Assembly: GCF_009882975.1 (NCBI RefSeq)
Contig: NZ_WTUX01000021.1
Span: 14,786-61,103, forward strand
DNA: 46,318 bases
Reading direction: 5' to 3'
Source: Maritimibacter harenae
Lineage (GTDB): Bacteria > Pseudomonadota > Alphaproteobacteria > Rhodobacterales > Rhodobacteraceae
Part shown: piece by piece, positions 21,711 through 29,525 of the stretch
How the letters are laid out: every line of letters begins with the position of its first letter
Position numbering within the stretch: position 1 is the first letter of the stretch
Translations under genes and position numbers: made by a program
The notes under the pieces: model-generated
Told to the model about the DNA's origin: nothing
What the model saw: the letters and a program-made list of their open reading frames with translations, nothing else
The model's database searches: none

Positions 21711-23321
21711 TCAGTCGGTGAACCACCAACGGCTCGCCGCGCGACCGCCGTCGCTCTCCCAGCTTGCTGCCAGGTTGTCCGGCGTGCCCACGTTGCCACG
21801 TGCGCCGTAGACGAAGTTGTTGAAGAACGGGATGACGGTGCCGCCATCGTTGCGCGCCAGCATCGCCATCTCGCGATACATCTCGGCACGCAGGCTGTCG
21901 TCCAGCTCCGCCTTCGCTTGGAGAAGCAGCTCGTTGAAGCGCTCGTTCTGCCAGTGGCTCTCGTTCCAGGCCGCGTCCGCCTTGTAGGCCAGCGTGTACA
22001 TCACGTCCGGCGTCGGGCGGGCACCCCAGGACACGAGGCAGAAGGGCTTCTTCAGCCACACGTCCGAGTAGTAGCCATCGTTCGGCTCGCGCACGACGTT
22101 GATGGTGATCCCGGCGGCCTTGGCATGCTCGGCATAGAGCACGGCCATGTCGACGGCACCGGCCGAAACGCTGTCCGCGGTGGACAGGTTGACGGTCAGA
22201 CCCTCGGCCCCGGCCTTCTTCAGAAGCGACTTGGCCTGGTCCGGATCGTACTCGCGCTGCGGGATGTCGTCGGGCCAGTAGGGCTGGGCCGGCGAATGGT
22301 GGAAGTCGTTGCCCTTCGTGGCCGCGCCGAACATGATCTTCTCGATCACCTCGTCACGGTCGATGGACAGCTTCAGCGCGTTGCGCACGTCGACGTTGTC
22401 GAACGGCGCGGTGTCGCAGAACATCGGCAGGGTGATGGCGCCGGCGGACGGCACGTTGAACACCTGGATGTTCGGGTCGCGCTGGAGCAGCGCCATGGTC
22501 TTCACGTCGACCTGGCTGACCGCGTCCACGTCGCCGGTGACGAGCGCCGTCTGACGCGCGTTCGGGTCGTTGAGCGTGAGCATCTCGACCTTGTCGAAAT
22601 ACGCGCCCTCGCCGTGCCAGCCTTCGTGACGCGACAGGCTGAACTGCACGCCGAACTCGCCCGAGTCGATCTTGTACGGGCCCGAGCCGTCGCCCGACTG
22701 CCAGTCGATCGTGCCGTCGTCGTTGGCCGGGCAGATCGCGAAGTGGTAGTCGGTCATCAGCCACGGCAGGTCGGCGTTGCCGCCGGTGAGAATGAACTTC
22801 ACCGTCGTGTCGCCGTCGGCCACGATGTCTTCGACGTCCGACAGAAGCGCTTTCGCCGCCGAGGTGGAATCGTCACCGCGGTGGTGGTTGAACGAGGCGA
22901 CGACGTCGTTCGCCGTGACCTTGCGCCCGCTGTGGAAGCTGGCGTTCGGGTTGATCGCGAAGGTCCACTCCGACGCGGTCTCGTTGGCTTCCCAGCTGTC
23001 CGCCAGGTCCGGGCCGAGCGACCCGTCGCCGTTGATCATGGTCAGGTAGGACCGGTGCGTGTGGGCCAGGAAGATCATGGTCCGGGTGACGTAGGTACCC
23101 GGATCGTGCGTGTCGCCGGTGTTCCCGTCGTGGATCCCCCACCGGAACGTGCCCCCCCGCTTGGCGTCCTGCGCGTGTGCGCTCGTCGCCCAAAGACTCG
23201 AAGCACCCGCCGCGGTCATGCCGGCGGCGGTTGAATAGCTCATGAAATCGCGGCGCGAAATCTGGCCCTTCTTCGCCCCTTCGGCGATCCGGCGGATCAG
23301 GTCGTTGTCTTTCTTCGTCAT
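21711..23321 (-). CDS. Tat-exported family 5 extracellular solute-binding protein
   Basis: 536 residues. The N-terminus has a twin-arginine signal (ISRRDFMSYSTAAGMTAAGA) ending in a likely AHA-Q cleavage site near residue 51. The mature protein shows the peptide-binding SBP_bac_5 pattern: GTFRWGIHDGNTGDTHDPG, LADSWEANETASEWTFAINP, SFHSGRKVTANDVVASF and the FDNVDVRNALKLSIDRDE motif. It delivers substrate to the permease pair in the periplasm. The ATG at 23321 has AGGGAGC upstream. Substrates of this family include di- and oligopeptides, opines and modified amino acids; the sequence alone does not choose. Confidence 0.92.
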   Translation of the reverse strand: MTKKDNDLIRRIAEGAKKGQISRRDFMSYSTAAGMTAAGASSLWATSAHAQDAKRGGTFRWGIHDGNTGDTHDPGTYVTRTMIFLAHTHRSYLTMINGDGSLGPDLADSWEANETASEWTFAINPNASFHSGRKVTANDVVASFNHHRGDDSTSAAKALLSDVEDIVADGDTTVKFILTGGNADLPWLMTDYHFAICPANDDGTIDWQSGDGSGPYKIDSGEFGVQFSLSRHEGWHGEGAYFDKVEMLTLNDPNARQTALVTGDVDAVSQVDVKTMALLQRDPNIQVFNVPSAGAITLPMFCDTAPFDNVDVRNALKLSIDRDEVIEKIMFGAATKGNDFHHSPAQPYWPDDIPQREYDPDQAKSLLKKAGAEGLTVNLSTADSVSAGAVDMAVLYAEHAKAAGITINVVREPNDGYYSDVWLKKPFCLVSWGARPTPDVMYTLAYKADAAWNESHWQNERFNELLLQAKAELDDSLRAEMYREMAMLARNDGGTVIPFFNNFVYGARGNVGTPDNLAASWESDGGRAASRWWFTD

Positions 23322-23665
23322 GTTAGCTCCCTGCTTTGATTGCCCGGCCTTGAACGGCCAAGCTTTCCGTCGAGCGTCCACCGCGCGGATGCATGCCGGA
23401 CGCCAAAAAACGACATGTCATCACCAAAACACGAAATCTGTCGCGTATCCACCCCGCAGCAAATGGTTTTTTTAACCATCTCGTGAAGCGGATGTCGTTT
23501 TTGGAACATGCACCTCCCACGGTCCGGAAGATGCATCCCGGATGGCGGCAGAGCGCGGCAAGCCAGTTCCGGGCCGCGACAGACCCGGATGTATGGAGAG
23601 AGGATACACCGAAAAGGCGTTCAGACAAAGCGCGCGGTGCGGTGCGCCCTGCCCCGGCTGGCGTC
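23322..23665. promoter_or_regulatory. Regulatory region before the ABC operon, with nested inverted repeats
   Basis: This 344-base gap has no convincing gene. It holds a pair of distant inverted repeats, CCAAAAAACGACAT at 23403-23416 and ATGTCGTTTTTGG at 23492-23504, complementary except for one A. Between them is a small hairpin, ATGGTT-TTTTT-AACCAT, at 23463-23479. The block is AT-richer than its surroundings and lies 80-180 bases before the binding-protein ATG, so it is likely the promoter and operator or leader region. The regulator is not known. Confidence 0.55.
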
Positions 23666-24934
23666 TCAGCCCCCGGCCGGGGTCATCAGCGCCTCTTCGA
23701 AGGGGAACTCGGACAGAAGCTCGGTCCCGGTTTCGGTGACGAGGAGTTGCTGCTCGAGCTTCACCCCCTCGTGCCCGCCCTCGGCACCGATGTAGCTTTC
23801 CACGCAGAGCGTCATGCCCGGCTCGATCACCCCGTCGTAGCCCGCGCCCGGGAAGTCCCCGCGATGGTAGAGGTAGGGATACTCGCCCGTCATGCCGCAG
23901 CCATGCGCGCTCAGGTAGTATCGATTCGCGTGATAGGTGTGCGGGATGTCCCAGGCCCGGTCCGCGTAGTCGCGGAAGCTCAGCCCCGGCTTCAGGATGT
24001 CCATGTTGTGGTGCAGCTGCTCGAGCGCCGTCATGTAGAGCGTGCGCTGCGCATCGCTCGGCCGGCCGGGGCCGGAATGGAAGGTGCGCGAGAAGTCACT
24101 GTAGTAGCCGTGGCACCCGACCACGTCGGTATCGAGCGCGATCAATTCGTTCTCGCCGATGACGTTGGTGGAGCTTTCCTGGAACCACGGGTTCGTGCGC
24201 GCGCCCGCATTGAGAAGACGCGTTTCGCAGTAATCACCGTTCTGCGCGATGATCGACTGGTGCAGGACCGACCACAGCTCGTTCTCCGTGAGGCCGGGCC
24301 GGATCGCGTCGCGCAGGGCCGCAACGCCCGCCTCGGTCGCCCGGAGGGATGCGCGCACGCATTTCATTTCCTCGTCGGACTTGATGCAGCGCGCCATCTC
24401 GACCGGCGCCTGCGCGTCGACAACCTCGAACCCCGCCTCCGCCAGCGCGATGGCGGAGCCCGCGTTCATCCGCTCCATGCCGACGCGCACACCCCGCCCC
24501 ACGAGCGAAGCGATCAGGTCGCCCATCTCGGCCGCCCAGGCCCGTTCGCGCGCGGCGATATGGGGGCCGGCGGCCACGAAGCTCGCGGTCTTGCCGGGGC
24601 GCACCTCGTCCACCGTCTCGAACCCGTCTGCCAGGAAAAGACAGCCGGTGAATTCGAACAGTATCGAGCGGTCGGCGGTCAGAAGCAGGTAGCGCGCCGC
24701 CTGGTTGCGCATCGAGAAGACCTGCATGTTACGCGTGCCGGTGGCGTAGCGGATGTTCACCGGGTCGCTCAGGATCACCGCGCCGATGTCGCGCCGGGCC
24801 ATTTCCGCGCGCACGCGCCCGAGTCGGTAGAGCCGCACCGCGCGCAGGTCGATGCCTTCGCTTTCGGGGGCGCGGTCGAGCAGCGCGATGCCGGAGAGGT
24901 CGCTGCGCTCTGCGTGCCAGTCGAAGTTGGGCAT
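23666..24934 (-). CDS. M24 metallohydrolase related to DddP
   Basis: 422 residues of the M24 (creatinase/aminopeptidase P) family. The N-terminal creatinase-like domain has ILSDPVNIRYATGTRNMQVF. The catalytic domain has CETRLLNAGARTNPWFQES, LDTDVVGCHGYYSDFSR, SAHGCGMTGEYPYL, PGMTLCVES and GVKLEQQ. Metal-ligand candidates are Asp268, Asp270, Asp280, His344, Glu379 and Glu394. Their spacing equals what I recall for the DMSP lyase DddP (295, 297, 307, 371, 406, 421), and Tyr339 matches its Tyr366. The position of the proposed catalytic Asp377 is Gly350 here. It may therefore be a DddP sister with another substrate, for example a peptide or N-methyl compound. The ATG at 24934 has AGGAGGA upstream. 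It precedes a peptide-type ABC operon on the same strand, suggesting linked uptake and hydrolysis. Confidence 0.8.
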   Translation of the reverse strand: MPNFDWHAERSDLSGIALLDRAPESEGIDLRAVRLYRLGRVRAEMARRDIGAVILSDPVNIRYATGTRNMQVFSMRNQAARYLLLTADRSILFEFTGCLFLADGFETVDEVRPGKTASFVAAGPHIAARERAWAAEMGDLIASLVGRGVRVGMERMNAGSAIALAEAGFEVVDAQAPVEMARCIKSDEEMKCVRASLRATEAGVAALRDAIRPGLTENELWSVLHQSIIAQNGDYCETRLLNAGARTNPWFQESSTNVIGENELIALDTDVVGCHGYYSDFSRTFHSGPGRPSDAQRTLYMTALEQLHHNMDILKPGLSFRDYADRAWDIPHTYHANRYYLSAHGCGMTGEYPYLYHRGDFPGAGYDGVIEPGMTLCVESYIGAEGGHEGVKLEQQLLVTETGTELLSEFPFEEALMTPAGG

Positions 24935-25079
24935 TGCGGTCCTCCTGTTCGCGGGCCTTCGCCCTTCGTGCCTACGGGATTTCGCGCGACGACGACACCC
25001 GCAAACCGGCGTGCGGGCACGGCTTTGCGACATCCGCGAATCCGCGCGAACGTCCTGTAATCATGGGATTTTCGGGAAA

Positions 25080-25124
25080 TGGTGCCGCAGGGGAGGATTG
25101 AACTCCCGACCTCACCCTTACCAA
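25080..25124. repeat. attL: left copy of the 45-bp attachment core
   Basis: Identical over 45 bases to the CCA end, acceptor arm, T arm, variable loop and part of the anticodon arm of the tRNA-Thr gene at the other end. The flanking bases differ on both sides. It lies 16 bases from the integrase stop codon. It is the displaced original 3' end of the tRNA. Confidence 0.95.
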
Positions 25125-25140
25125 CGTCGCGGTCATGTTC

Positions 25141-26238
25141 TCATTTCCTCTTTCTTTTCGGGTATTTATCGGCATCTATGATGTGGTTTTGTACGGGGTC
25201 TGTACGGAACTTCTCGCGCATTTCGAGTTCATTATCCTCGGGTCGAGCGTAGCGTTGGTCTGGCAATACTGAGTTCGTCCAGCGGCCAGCCTTGGCTGCG
25301 CTGATTGGGTCGATGCCCTGTCGAACTCGCAACTCTGTATAGAACCCCGCCCGACCTGCATCGTGGGCTGACATATAGGGGATCCCCGCCTTCTGGCATA
25401 TCGTGGCCCACGCCTTCCGGTATCCGGAGCGGTCGCCATAGCCGAAAACCCGAGCCTCGCCTCTGTGGTCCGTTTTTCGATTGTGAGGCCGCTTGGGAGG
25501 AAGGTTGGCCAGTTCAACCATCATCGCACGCGAGATCTTCACCCATTGGGCCTCGTGCCCCTTCTGAGCCTTCAACCAGACTCTCTGGTTCATCAAATCG
25601 CAATCCTCCGGCAGGAGCGAAATTGCCTGATCGATCCGAGCTCCGGTTTCAAACATGAAGCGGAGAAGCGCGGCATTGTATGGGTCGGCATGGGTGCAGA
25701 ACGCATCAACCCAAGCCCGGTCAGCAGCTTGGCGTTCTCGGCGGCTCCGGTGGCCTCTCGCGGCGTCCTGAGCGATGCGTTCGCTCTTGCTGTAATGCTT
25801 GACCTTGATCGGGTGGCAACGACCGAGTTCGGCGGCATTGTTGATCACAGACCGCACTGGCGTAACCACCTGGCGAAACCAAGTGTCCGTGCTCGCATTT
25901 GGATAATACTTCGGCCCGAGATCCCGGATCTCTTTCGGGGTGATTTCGTTGACGACGCGGGCGCTGAGCTCGTCCAAGATCTTCAGCAGGTACCGTGCTT
26001 CCTTCGGCTTGGCGTCGTACAGTTCCACCGCCTCGCTGAAAGTTAGTTGGTTCGCTTGCGAGCCAAGGAGGTGACCACGGATCGACCTTTGCGTTTTGGC
26101 TTCAATCCATCTCCTTGCGCCTTCTTCAGAAGATGATCCCGTGCTGACCCGCATGTAGTCTGTAATTGGGGTGCCGTTGAATTCGACACGGCCTTTGGCC
26201 CACCAAGTGCTCCCTCGCTTGTATGGTTCGAGCGGCAT
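25141..26238 (-). CDS. int: Tyrosine recombinase, integrase of the element
   Basis: 365 residues. The N-terminal arm-type domain (YKRGSTWWAKGRVEFNGTPI) is followed by a core-binding domain (about 65-165) and a catalytic domain. Catalytic candidates are Arg201 (FETGARIDQA), Lys226, His292 with Arg296 (SAHDAGRAGF), Trp320 in AGRW and the nucleophile Tyr330 (LPDQRYARP). It integrates the element into tRNA-Thr, shown by the attL copy just downstream. The first 196 bases overlap the end of the excisionase-like gene in another frame; the ATG at 26238 has GGAGGGA upstream. The GC content is lower than in the host genes. Confidence 0.93.
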   Translation of the reverse strand: MPLEPYKRGSTWWAKGRVEFNGTPITDYMRVSTGSSSEEGARRWIEAKTQRSIRGHLLGSQANQLTFSEAVELYDAKPKEARYLLKILDELSARVVNEITPKEIRDLGPKYYPNASTDTWFRQVVTPVRSVINNAAELGRCHPIKVKHYSKSERIAQDAARGHRSRRERQAADRAWVDAFCTHADPYNAALLRFMFETGARIDQAISLLPEDCDLMNQRVWLKAQKGHEAQWVKISRAMMVELANLPPKRPHNRKTDHRGEARVFGYGDRSGYRKAWATICQKAGIPYMSAHDAGRAGFYTELRVRQGIDPISAAKAGRWTNSVLPDQRYARPEDNELEMREKFRTDPVQNHIIDADKYPKRKRK

Positions 26239-26429
26239 TGGCTTCCCTCCGTTATGATGCGATCGAGTTGCTCCGGTGAGATCAGCATATCTCTGCCGAG
26301 CTTGTGGCAGGCTCCGAGTTTGTTCGCCAACTCGCGCAGCCTGCGTGCACCAATAGTCAGCCCGCGACTGCGAAGAACGTCAACCCATTGCTCAGGTGTC
26401 TTGCATCTGTCGATTAGAGATCCGGTCAC
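26043..26429 (-). CDS. Excisionase-like helix-turn-helix protein
   Basis: 128 residues. The N-terminal half (residues 10-60) reads as a winged-helix or MerR-like excisionase domain: LTIGARRLRELANKLGACHKLGRDMLISPEQLDRIITEG. The second half is Ser/Thr-, Gly- and Lys-rich, low in structure, and encoded entirely within the 5' part of the integrase gene in a different frame (196 bases). The pairing with the integrase points to control of excision or of integrase expression. Its start overlaps the stop of the gene upstream (ATGA). Confidence 0.72.
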   Translation of the reverse strand: MTGSLIDRCKTPEQWVDVLRSRGLTIGARRLRELANKLGACHKLGRDMLISPEQLDRIITEGSQCRSNHTSEGALGGPKAVSNSTAPQLQTTCGSARDHLLKKAQGDGLKPKRKGRSVVTSLARKRTN

Positions 26430-26977
26430 TGGCCCAACTCCTCGAAGGGTGCTGTCGCGCCGACGTTAAGCCTTGCGATCCACATTTCCCGCAGAACGAA
26501 GATACCTGCCGGCGAGATCTCAAAAGACCAGCGCGAATATGCCCCCCATGAGGTGCACGTCGAAAACGTGGTCATTACCTCAAATTCCCGGCCACCTCTC
26601 GCTGGGGACGCATAGCGGAAGGTCACGTACGGACGGCCAGCGCTTTTCGCGAAGATGATGCCGAAGCAACCCAAGCTCTCTGACTTGTCGAAGATTCTTG
26701 CGAACAAATCGCGCGGCGCCTCCTGCCGGTCGTCGTTTCCGGAAGGCACACCGAGCATCTTCAGCCTCTGACACTCATTGACCACGCCAACTATGTCGCC
26801 TTCGCGCTCCGCCAGGGCGACGGCACAGATTAAGTCGAAGATTTCCTGTGCATTGATGGTCTCTTGCGCACTTGGCGCGAGCCCGTTCTTGGTGAGGATG
26901 CGCGCCCACTGGTACACGTCCGATGCCTGCGCATCGCACACGTGAGCTACCGCGCGCGCGGCTTCAATCGCTCGCAT
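26426..26977 (-). CDS. Unknown protein of the satellite control region
   Basis: 183 residues, cytoplasmic, not recognised. The N-terminal 30 residues (EAARAVAHVCDAQASDVYQW) are helical, the middle is charged and helical, and the C-terminal 90 residues look beta-rich with RPYVTFRYASPARGGREFEVMTT and a Trp-rich segment (TSWGAYSRWSFEISPAGIFVL). It is coupled to the excisionase-like gene by ATGA. Its position between capsid genes and integrase suggests regulation, helper interference or a cargo function; none is proven. Confidence 0.65.
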   Translation of the reverse strand: MRAIEAARAVAHVCDAQASDVYQWARILTKNGLAPSAQETINAQEIFDLICAVALAEREGDIVGVVNECQRLKMLGVPSGNDDRQEAPRDLFARIFDKSESLGCFGIIFAKSAGRPYVTFRYASPARGGREFEVMTTFSTCTSWGAYSRWSFEISPAGIFVLREMWIARLNVGATAPFEELGQ

Positions 26978-27017
26978 AGCGTTCTCCGATGAAGATTTGG
27001 GGTGGCGACCCTTAAGG

Positions 27018-27057
27018 GGAAAAAGAAAAACGCCCGCGAGGAAATTTCCTCCGGGCG
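27018..27057 (-). terminator. Rho-independent terminator inside the element
   Basis: The arms CGCCCG-C-GAGGAAA and TTTCCTC-CGGGCG pair almost fully around the palindrome GAGGAAATTTCCTC. On the minus strand it is followed by TTTTTCTTTTT. It ends transcription of the head/zinc-ribbon/small-gene block and separates it from the integration module. Confidence 0.85.
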
Positions 27058-27125
27058 CAAAGGGGTCTAGTCGACTTTGTCAAGCTGAGCAGGAAATGTC
27101 AAAAACTTTCTTCGCAATTCGGTCC

Positions 27126-27449
27126 CTAATTGGCAGTTCGGCGCCTCATCAGCCCTAGCAGGCGAATCATGCGCATACCGTCTCCGTCTTCATTTAGCGC
27201 CATCAACGCCCGCAGCCACGGTCCCCGCTCGCCTTCTGGGAGGGAATGCAACATGCGCAGAAGTTCCTCATCCGCCGGCAGCTGCACGTCGCCATCCAGG
27301 CGCGGCTCAGCATATGTCAGGGTCAGCAAGTCATTTGCCAACAACTCGCGACGCTCGGAAATAGCCAGTATGGAGAGGTGGAAGATCGCACGGCTAGGAT
27401 CGTCCAATCGGTCAGCGATGCGGTTCAGGTCTTCGGTGTTGGTACACAT
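27126..27449 (-). CDS. Small unknown protein of the satellite
   Basis: 107 residues, mostly helical and acidic: DLNRIADRLDDPSRAIFHLSI, ISERRELLANDLLTL, and an Arg-rich end (MIRLLGLMRRR). The ATG at 27449 follows AGGAGG; the longer frame from 27512 has no such site. An inverted pair, GTCGCC and GGCGAC, about 30 bases upstream may be an operator. No family recognised. It stands alone before the terminator at 27018. Confidence 0.65.
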   Translation of the reverse strand: MCTNTEDLNRIADRLDDPSRAIFHLSILAISERRELLANDLLTLTYAEPRLDGDVQLPADEELLRMLHSLPEGERGPWLRALMALNEDGDGMRMIRLLGLMRRRTAN

Positions 27450-27524
27450 GGTTGCCTCCTGAGGCGATCCTAGATGACGTCGCCTTGTTCGCCTAATCGC
27501 AAATGGCGACATGATCCGACCGCC

Positions 27525-28127
27525 TTATCCCTTTGCGCGCTTCCTGCGGTTTTCTTCGGACCAACGGCATTTCTTGCTGCAGTAGATCATACGAAGGTCC
27601 GCGTGGCGTGGAATCTCAGTCCCGCAACTCACACAATGGCGGTTGCCCATGCCATAGCGCCGGTCGTCTTTCCGCGACGCATCTTTGCACTTGTCTGAAC
27701 AGTACTTGCGGTCAACGCGGGTCGGGAGTCCGGTGGCCGAAAACTCTGGGATGGGCCCGCTGCAGAAAGCACACTGCCAGGCGCCCTTGGCTTCGATAGT
27801 AGCCGCACGCTTCATCCGCCTTCTGTGGGTAGACCGACACTTCGTTGAACAGAACATCACGTTGTCCCGCCTGCGCATACCAGACGCGGACCGTTCTGGG
27901 AGAAGTCTGCCGCAGCAATCGCATTCCGCACCTACGACGTCTTTCGCTTCGAATTCACGGCCAGCCGCACCGCCGTTTGCTCGTTCGCCGCTTTCAGCGA
28001 GGCGATGTAGTGGTGCATCGCCATGCTGCAGGCTTTTCCGCAGAACTTGTGATGCCCCTCTGGCAATGGCGCGCTGCAGCGAACGCAGCGGGTCCGCTCG
28101 ATCAGGAGCCCTTCGTGTATCACCCAT
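27525..28127 (-). CDS. Triple zinc-ribbon protein of the satellite
   Basis: 200 residues if started at the ATG at 28127, which has GAGGGA about nine bases upstream. Three CxxC...C-x3-C modules follow one another: CDCCGRLLPE...MFCSTKCR, CAFCSGPIPE...KYCSDKCK and CVSCGTEIP...IYCSKKCR, each likely binding one Zn. The first 65 residues overlap the previous gene and have no visible fold. There is no ATG, GTG or TTG between that overlap and the first zinc module, so the zinc part can only be reached from the early start, by frameshifting from the upstream gene, or from a very weak start. The role is unknown; DNA or RNA binding is plausible. Confidence 0.65.
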   Translation of the reverse strand: MGDTRRAPDRADPLRSLQRAIARGASQVLRKSLQHGDAPLHRLAESGERANGGAAGREFEAKDVVGAECDCCGRLLPERSASGMRRRDNVMFCSTKCRSTHRRRMKRAATIEAKGAWQCAFCSGPIPEFSATGLPTRVDRKYCSDKCKDASRKDDRRYGMGNRHCVSCGTEIPRHADLRMIYCSKKCRWSEENRRKRAKG

Positions 28128-28453
28128 TCCGGTTGTCCCTCGTTCCAGGTGGGCCGTACCGCACGCACGCGGCGGAAGGCTTCGGCGAGCATGTCGCAGG
28201 CAGTCAGGTCAGCAGTTCCCCAGCTCCAACCCTGCAAGCACAGATCCGCACGGATACCGGCTCTGAGTGGGCCTTCCATGCCCCAAAGAGACGCCGTCGC
28301 CCCGGCGTCGAACGCCAGCCTGATCACGTCCGCCAGCTCCTTCACCAATGCGTCATAACGCGTCCTTCCAAGTTTGCCCCGCCGGGCCTCTAGCGCGCGG
28401 CGCTCCTTCCTGCGCTGCGATTTTCGGGCGGCTGGGGTCATGACCAGCATCAC
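27932..28453 (-). CDS. Single zinc-ribbon protein of the satellite
   Basis: 173 residues. A basic N-terminus (RKSQRRKERRALEARRGK) and helical middle (RYDALVKELADVIRLAFDAG, DMLAEAFRRVRAVR) precede one zinc ribbon (CVRCSAPLPEGHHKFCGKAC) of the same type as the three in the next gene. It starts four bases inside the end of the portal gene. The last 196 bases overlap the triple-ribbon gene. A -1 frameshift near the end would join the two into a four-ribbon protein. The function is unknown; its place after the portal could mean a packaging or regulatory role. Confidence 0.68.
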   Translation of the reverse strand: MMLVMTPAARKSQRRKERRALEARRGKLGRTRYDALVKELADVIRLAFDAGATASLWGMEGPLRAGIRADLCLQGWSWGTADLTACDMLAEAFRRVRAVRPTWNEGQPEWVIHEGLLIERTRCVRCSAPLPEGHHKFCGKACSMAMHHYIASLKAANEQTAVRLAVNSKRKTS

Positions 28454-29523
28454 GCTGCCGCGTCGTTTGCGCCCCAGCTCACCAGCTTCATCGCTAGCTC
28501 TGGGTCGACCCCGGCCTCTTTTGCCTGGGCCAGCGCCTGGACGATGCCGGCCGCTGCCCGTGCGCGTCCGCCTGCGTCGAAGGCCTGAAGAGGCCGCATC
28601 ACGTCGATTGCCACCGGCGCGCCCAGCTTCTCGCTCGCTTCTTCAGCCATGAGCGCGGCCATCGGTTGAAGCACCCACTGCGCCACGTGGCGTTGCGCCT
28701 CGCGCACCATCGGCCCCGTCGTCGTGGAGCTCAGAAGGCCGGGCAGCACGCCGAACACCCCGAGGATCGAGGCCCGCGCCGCATCGAGGCTTTCGCGCGT
28801 CATCGAGCGGCTGAGGTCGGGCGACAGGTCCGAGGGTTTCCAGTCCTGGGCCGGAGCGGGACCACCGCCGGCGGTGACGTTCACGCTCTCCCGCAACAGG
28901 ATGCGCCCCCTGCGGCCGCGGAATGACCGGCTCAGGGTCTCGTTGTCCGTCTCGGGCGACTCGGGCATGGGCACGATTTGAGAGCCCAACGGCATGTCGT
29001 CATATGCTTCGGAAAGCGCGGTCTCCACGGCTTGAAGCATCCCGGCCGTGAGCTGCGCCCGTTTCAGCGGGGCCGAGCCCGCCCAGGGCACCACACCATC
29101 AACGCCGGTGCGGAAATGGAGAACCTCGGCCGCGAGCGCGGTCTGCGTCTTGCCGCCCCCAGCCTCGGCAATGCTGACCCGGTAGGCCCGAGGCACGCCG
29201 TCCCGCGTGGACAGATCCCAATCGCTGCACGGGACCACCTGGCCGGTGTCACGGATCAGGAACACCGCTTCGCCGCGAAGAGCCAGCGCGCGCCCTGCCA
29301 TCGCCATGTGTCGCCGGGACAGAAGCGGCGTGCCCTCGATATCCGCCAGGGCAAGCCCGCCCTCCCAGAGCGAAACGCACATCTGCGTGGTGCCGGTCAG
29401 CTCCGCGATTCCGCGCCGGCCGCTGATGTAGGATTCGCGCGCCGACATGAGCTCAGCGGTGAAGCCCGACATGCTCGATCGCTTCTCGGTTTCGGGCTCG
29501 GCCCGTTTCGTGAATGGCCACAT
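28450..29523 (-). CDS. Phage portal protein (HK97 type)
   Basis: 357 residues. The start (MWPFTKR), the HMAMAGRALALRGEAVFLI stretch, EVLHFRTGVDG, and the SMTRESLDAARASILGVFGV...LPGLLSSTTTG helix-loop region match short HK97/siphovirus portals. In a virion twelve copies form the ring through which DNA enters and leaves the head. It follows the connector gene and precedes the zinc-ribbon gene with a four-base overlap. Confidence 0.88.
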   Translation of the reverse strand: MWPFTKRAEPETEKRSSMSGFTAELMSARESYISGRRGIAELTGTTQMCVSLWEGGLALADIEGTPLLSRRHMAMAGRALALRGEAVFLIRDTGQVVPCSDWDLSTRDGVPRAYRVSIAEAGGGKTQTALAAEVLHFRTGVDGVVPWAGSAPLKRAQLTAGMLQAVETALSEAYDDMPLGSQIVPMPESPETDNETLSRSFRGRRGRILLRESVNVTAGGGPAPAQDWKPSDLSPDLSRSMTRESLDAARASILGVFGVLPGLLSSTTTGPMVREAQRHVAQWVLQPMAALMAEEASEKLGAPVAIDVMRPLQAFDAGGRARAAAGIVQALAQAKEAGVDPELAMKLVSWGANDAAA

Positions 29524-29525
29524 CG

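Noticed and set aside
23666-24934. Straight annotation as DMSP lyase DddP
   Set aside because: The proposed catalytic Asp is Gly, so only DddP-like is justified.
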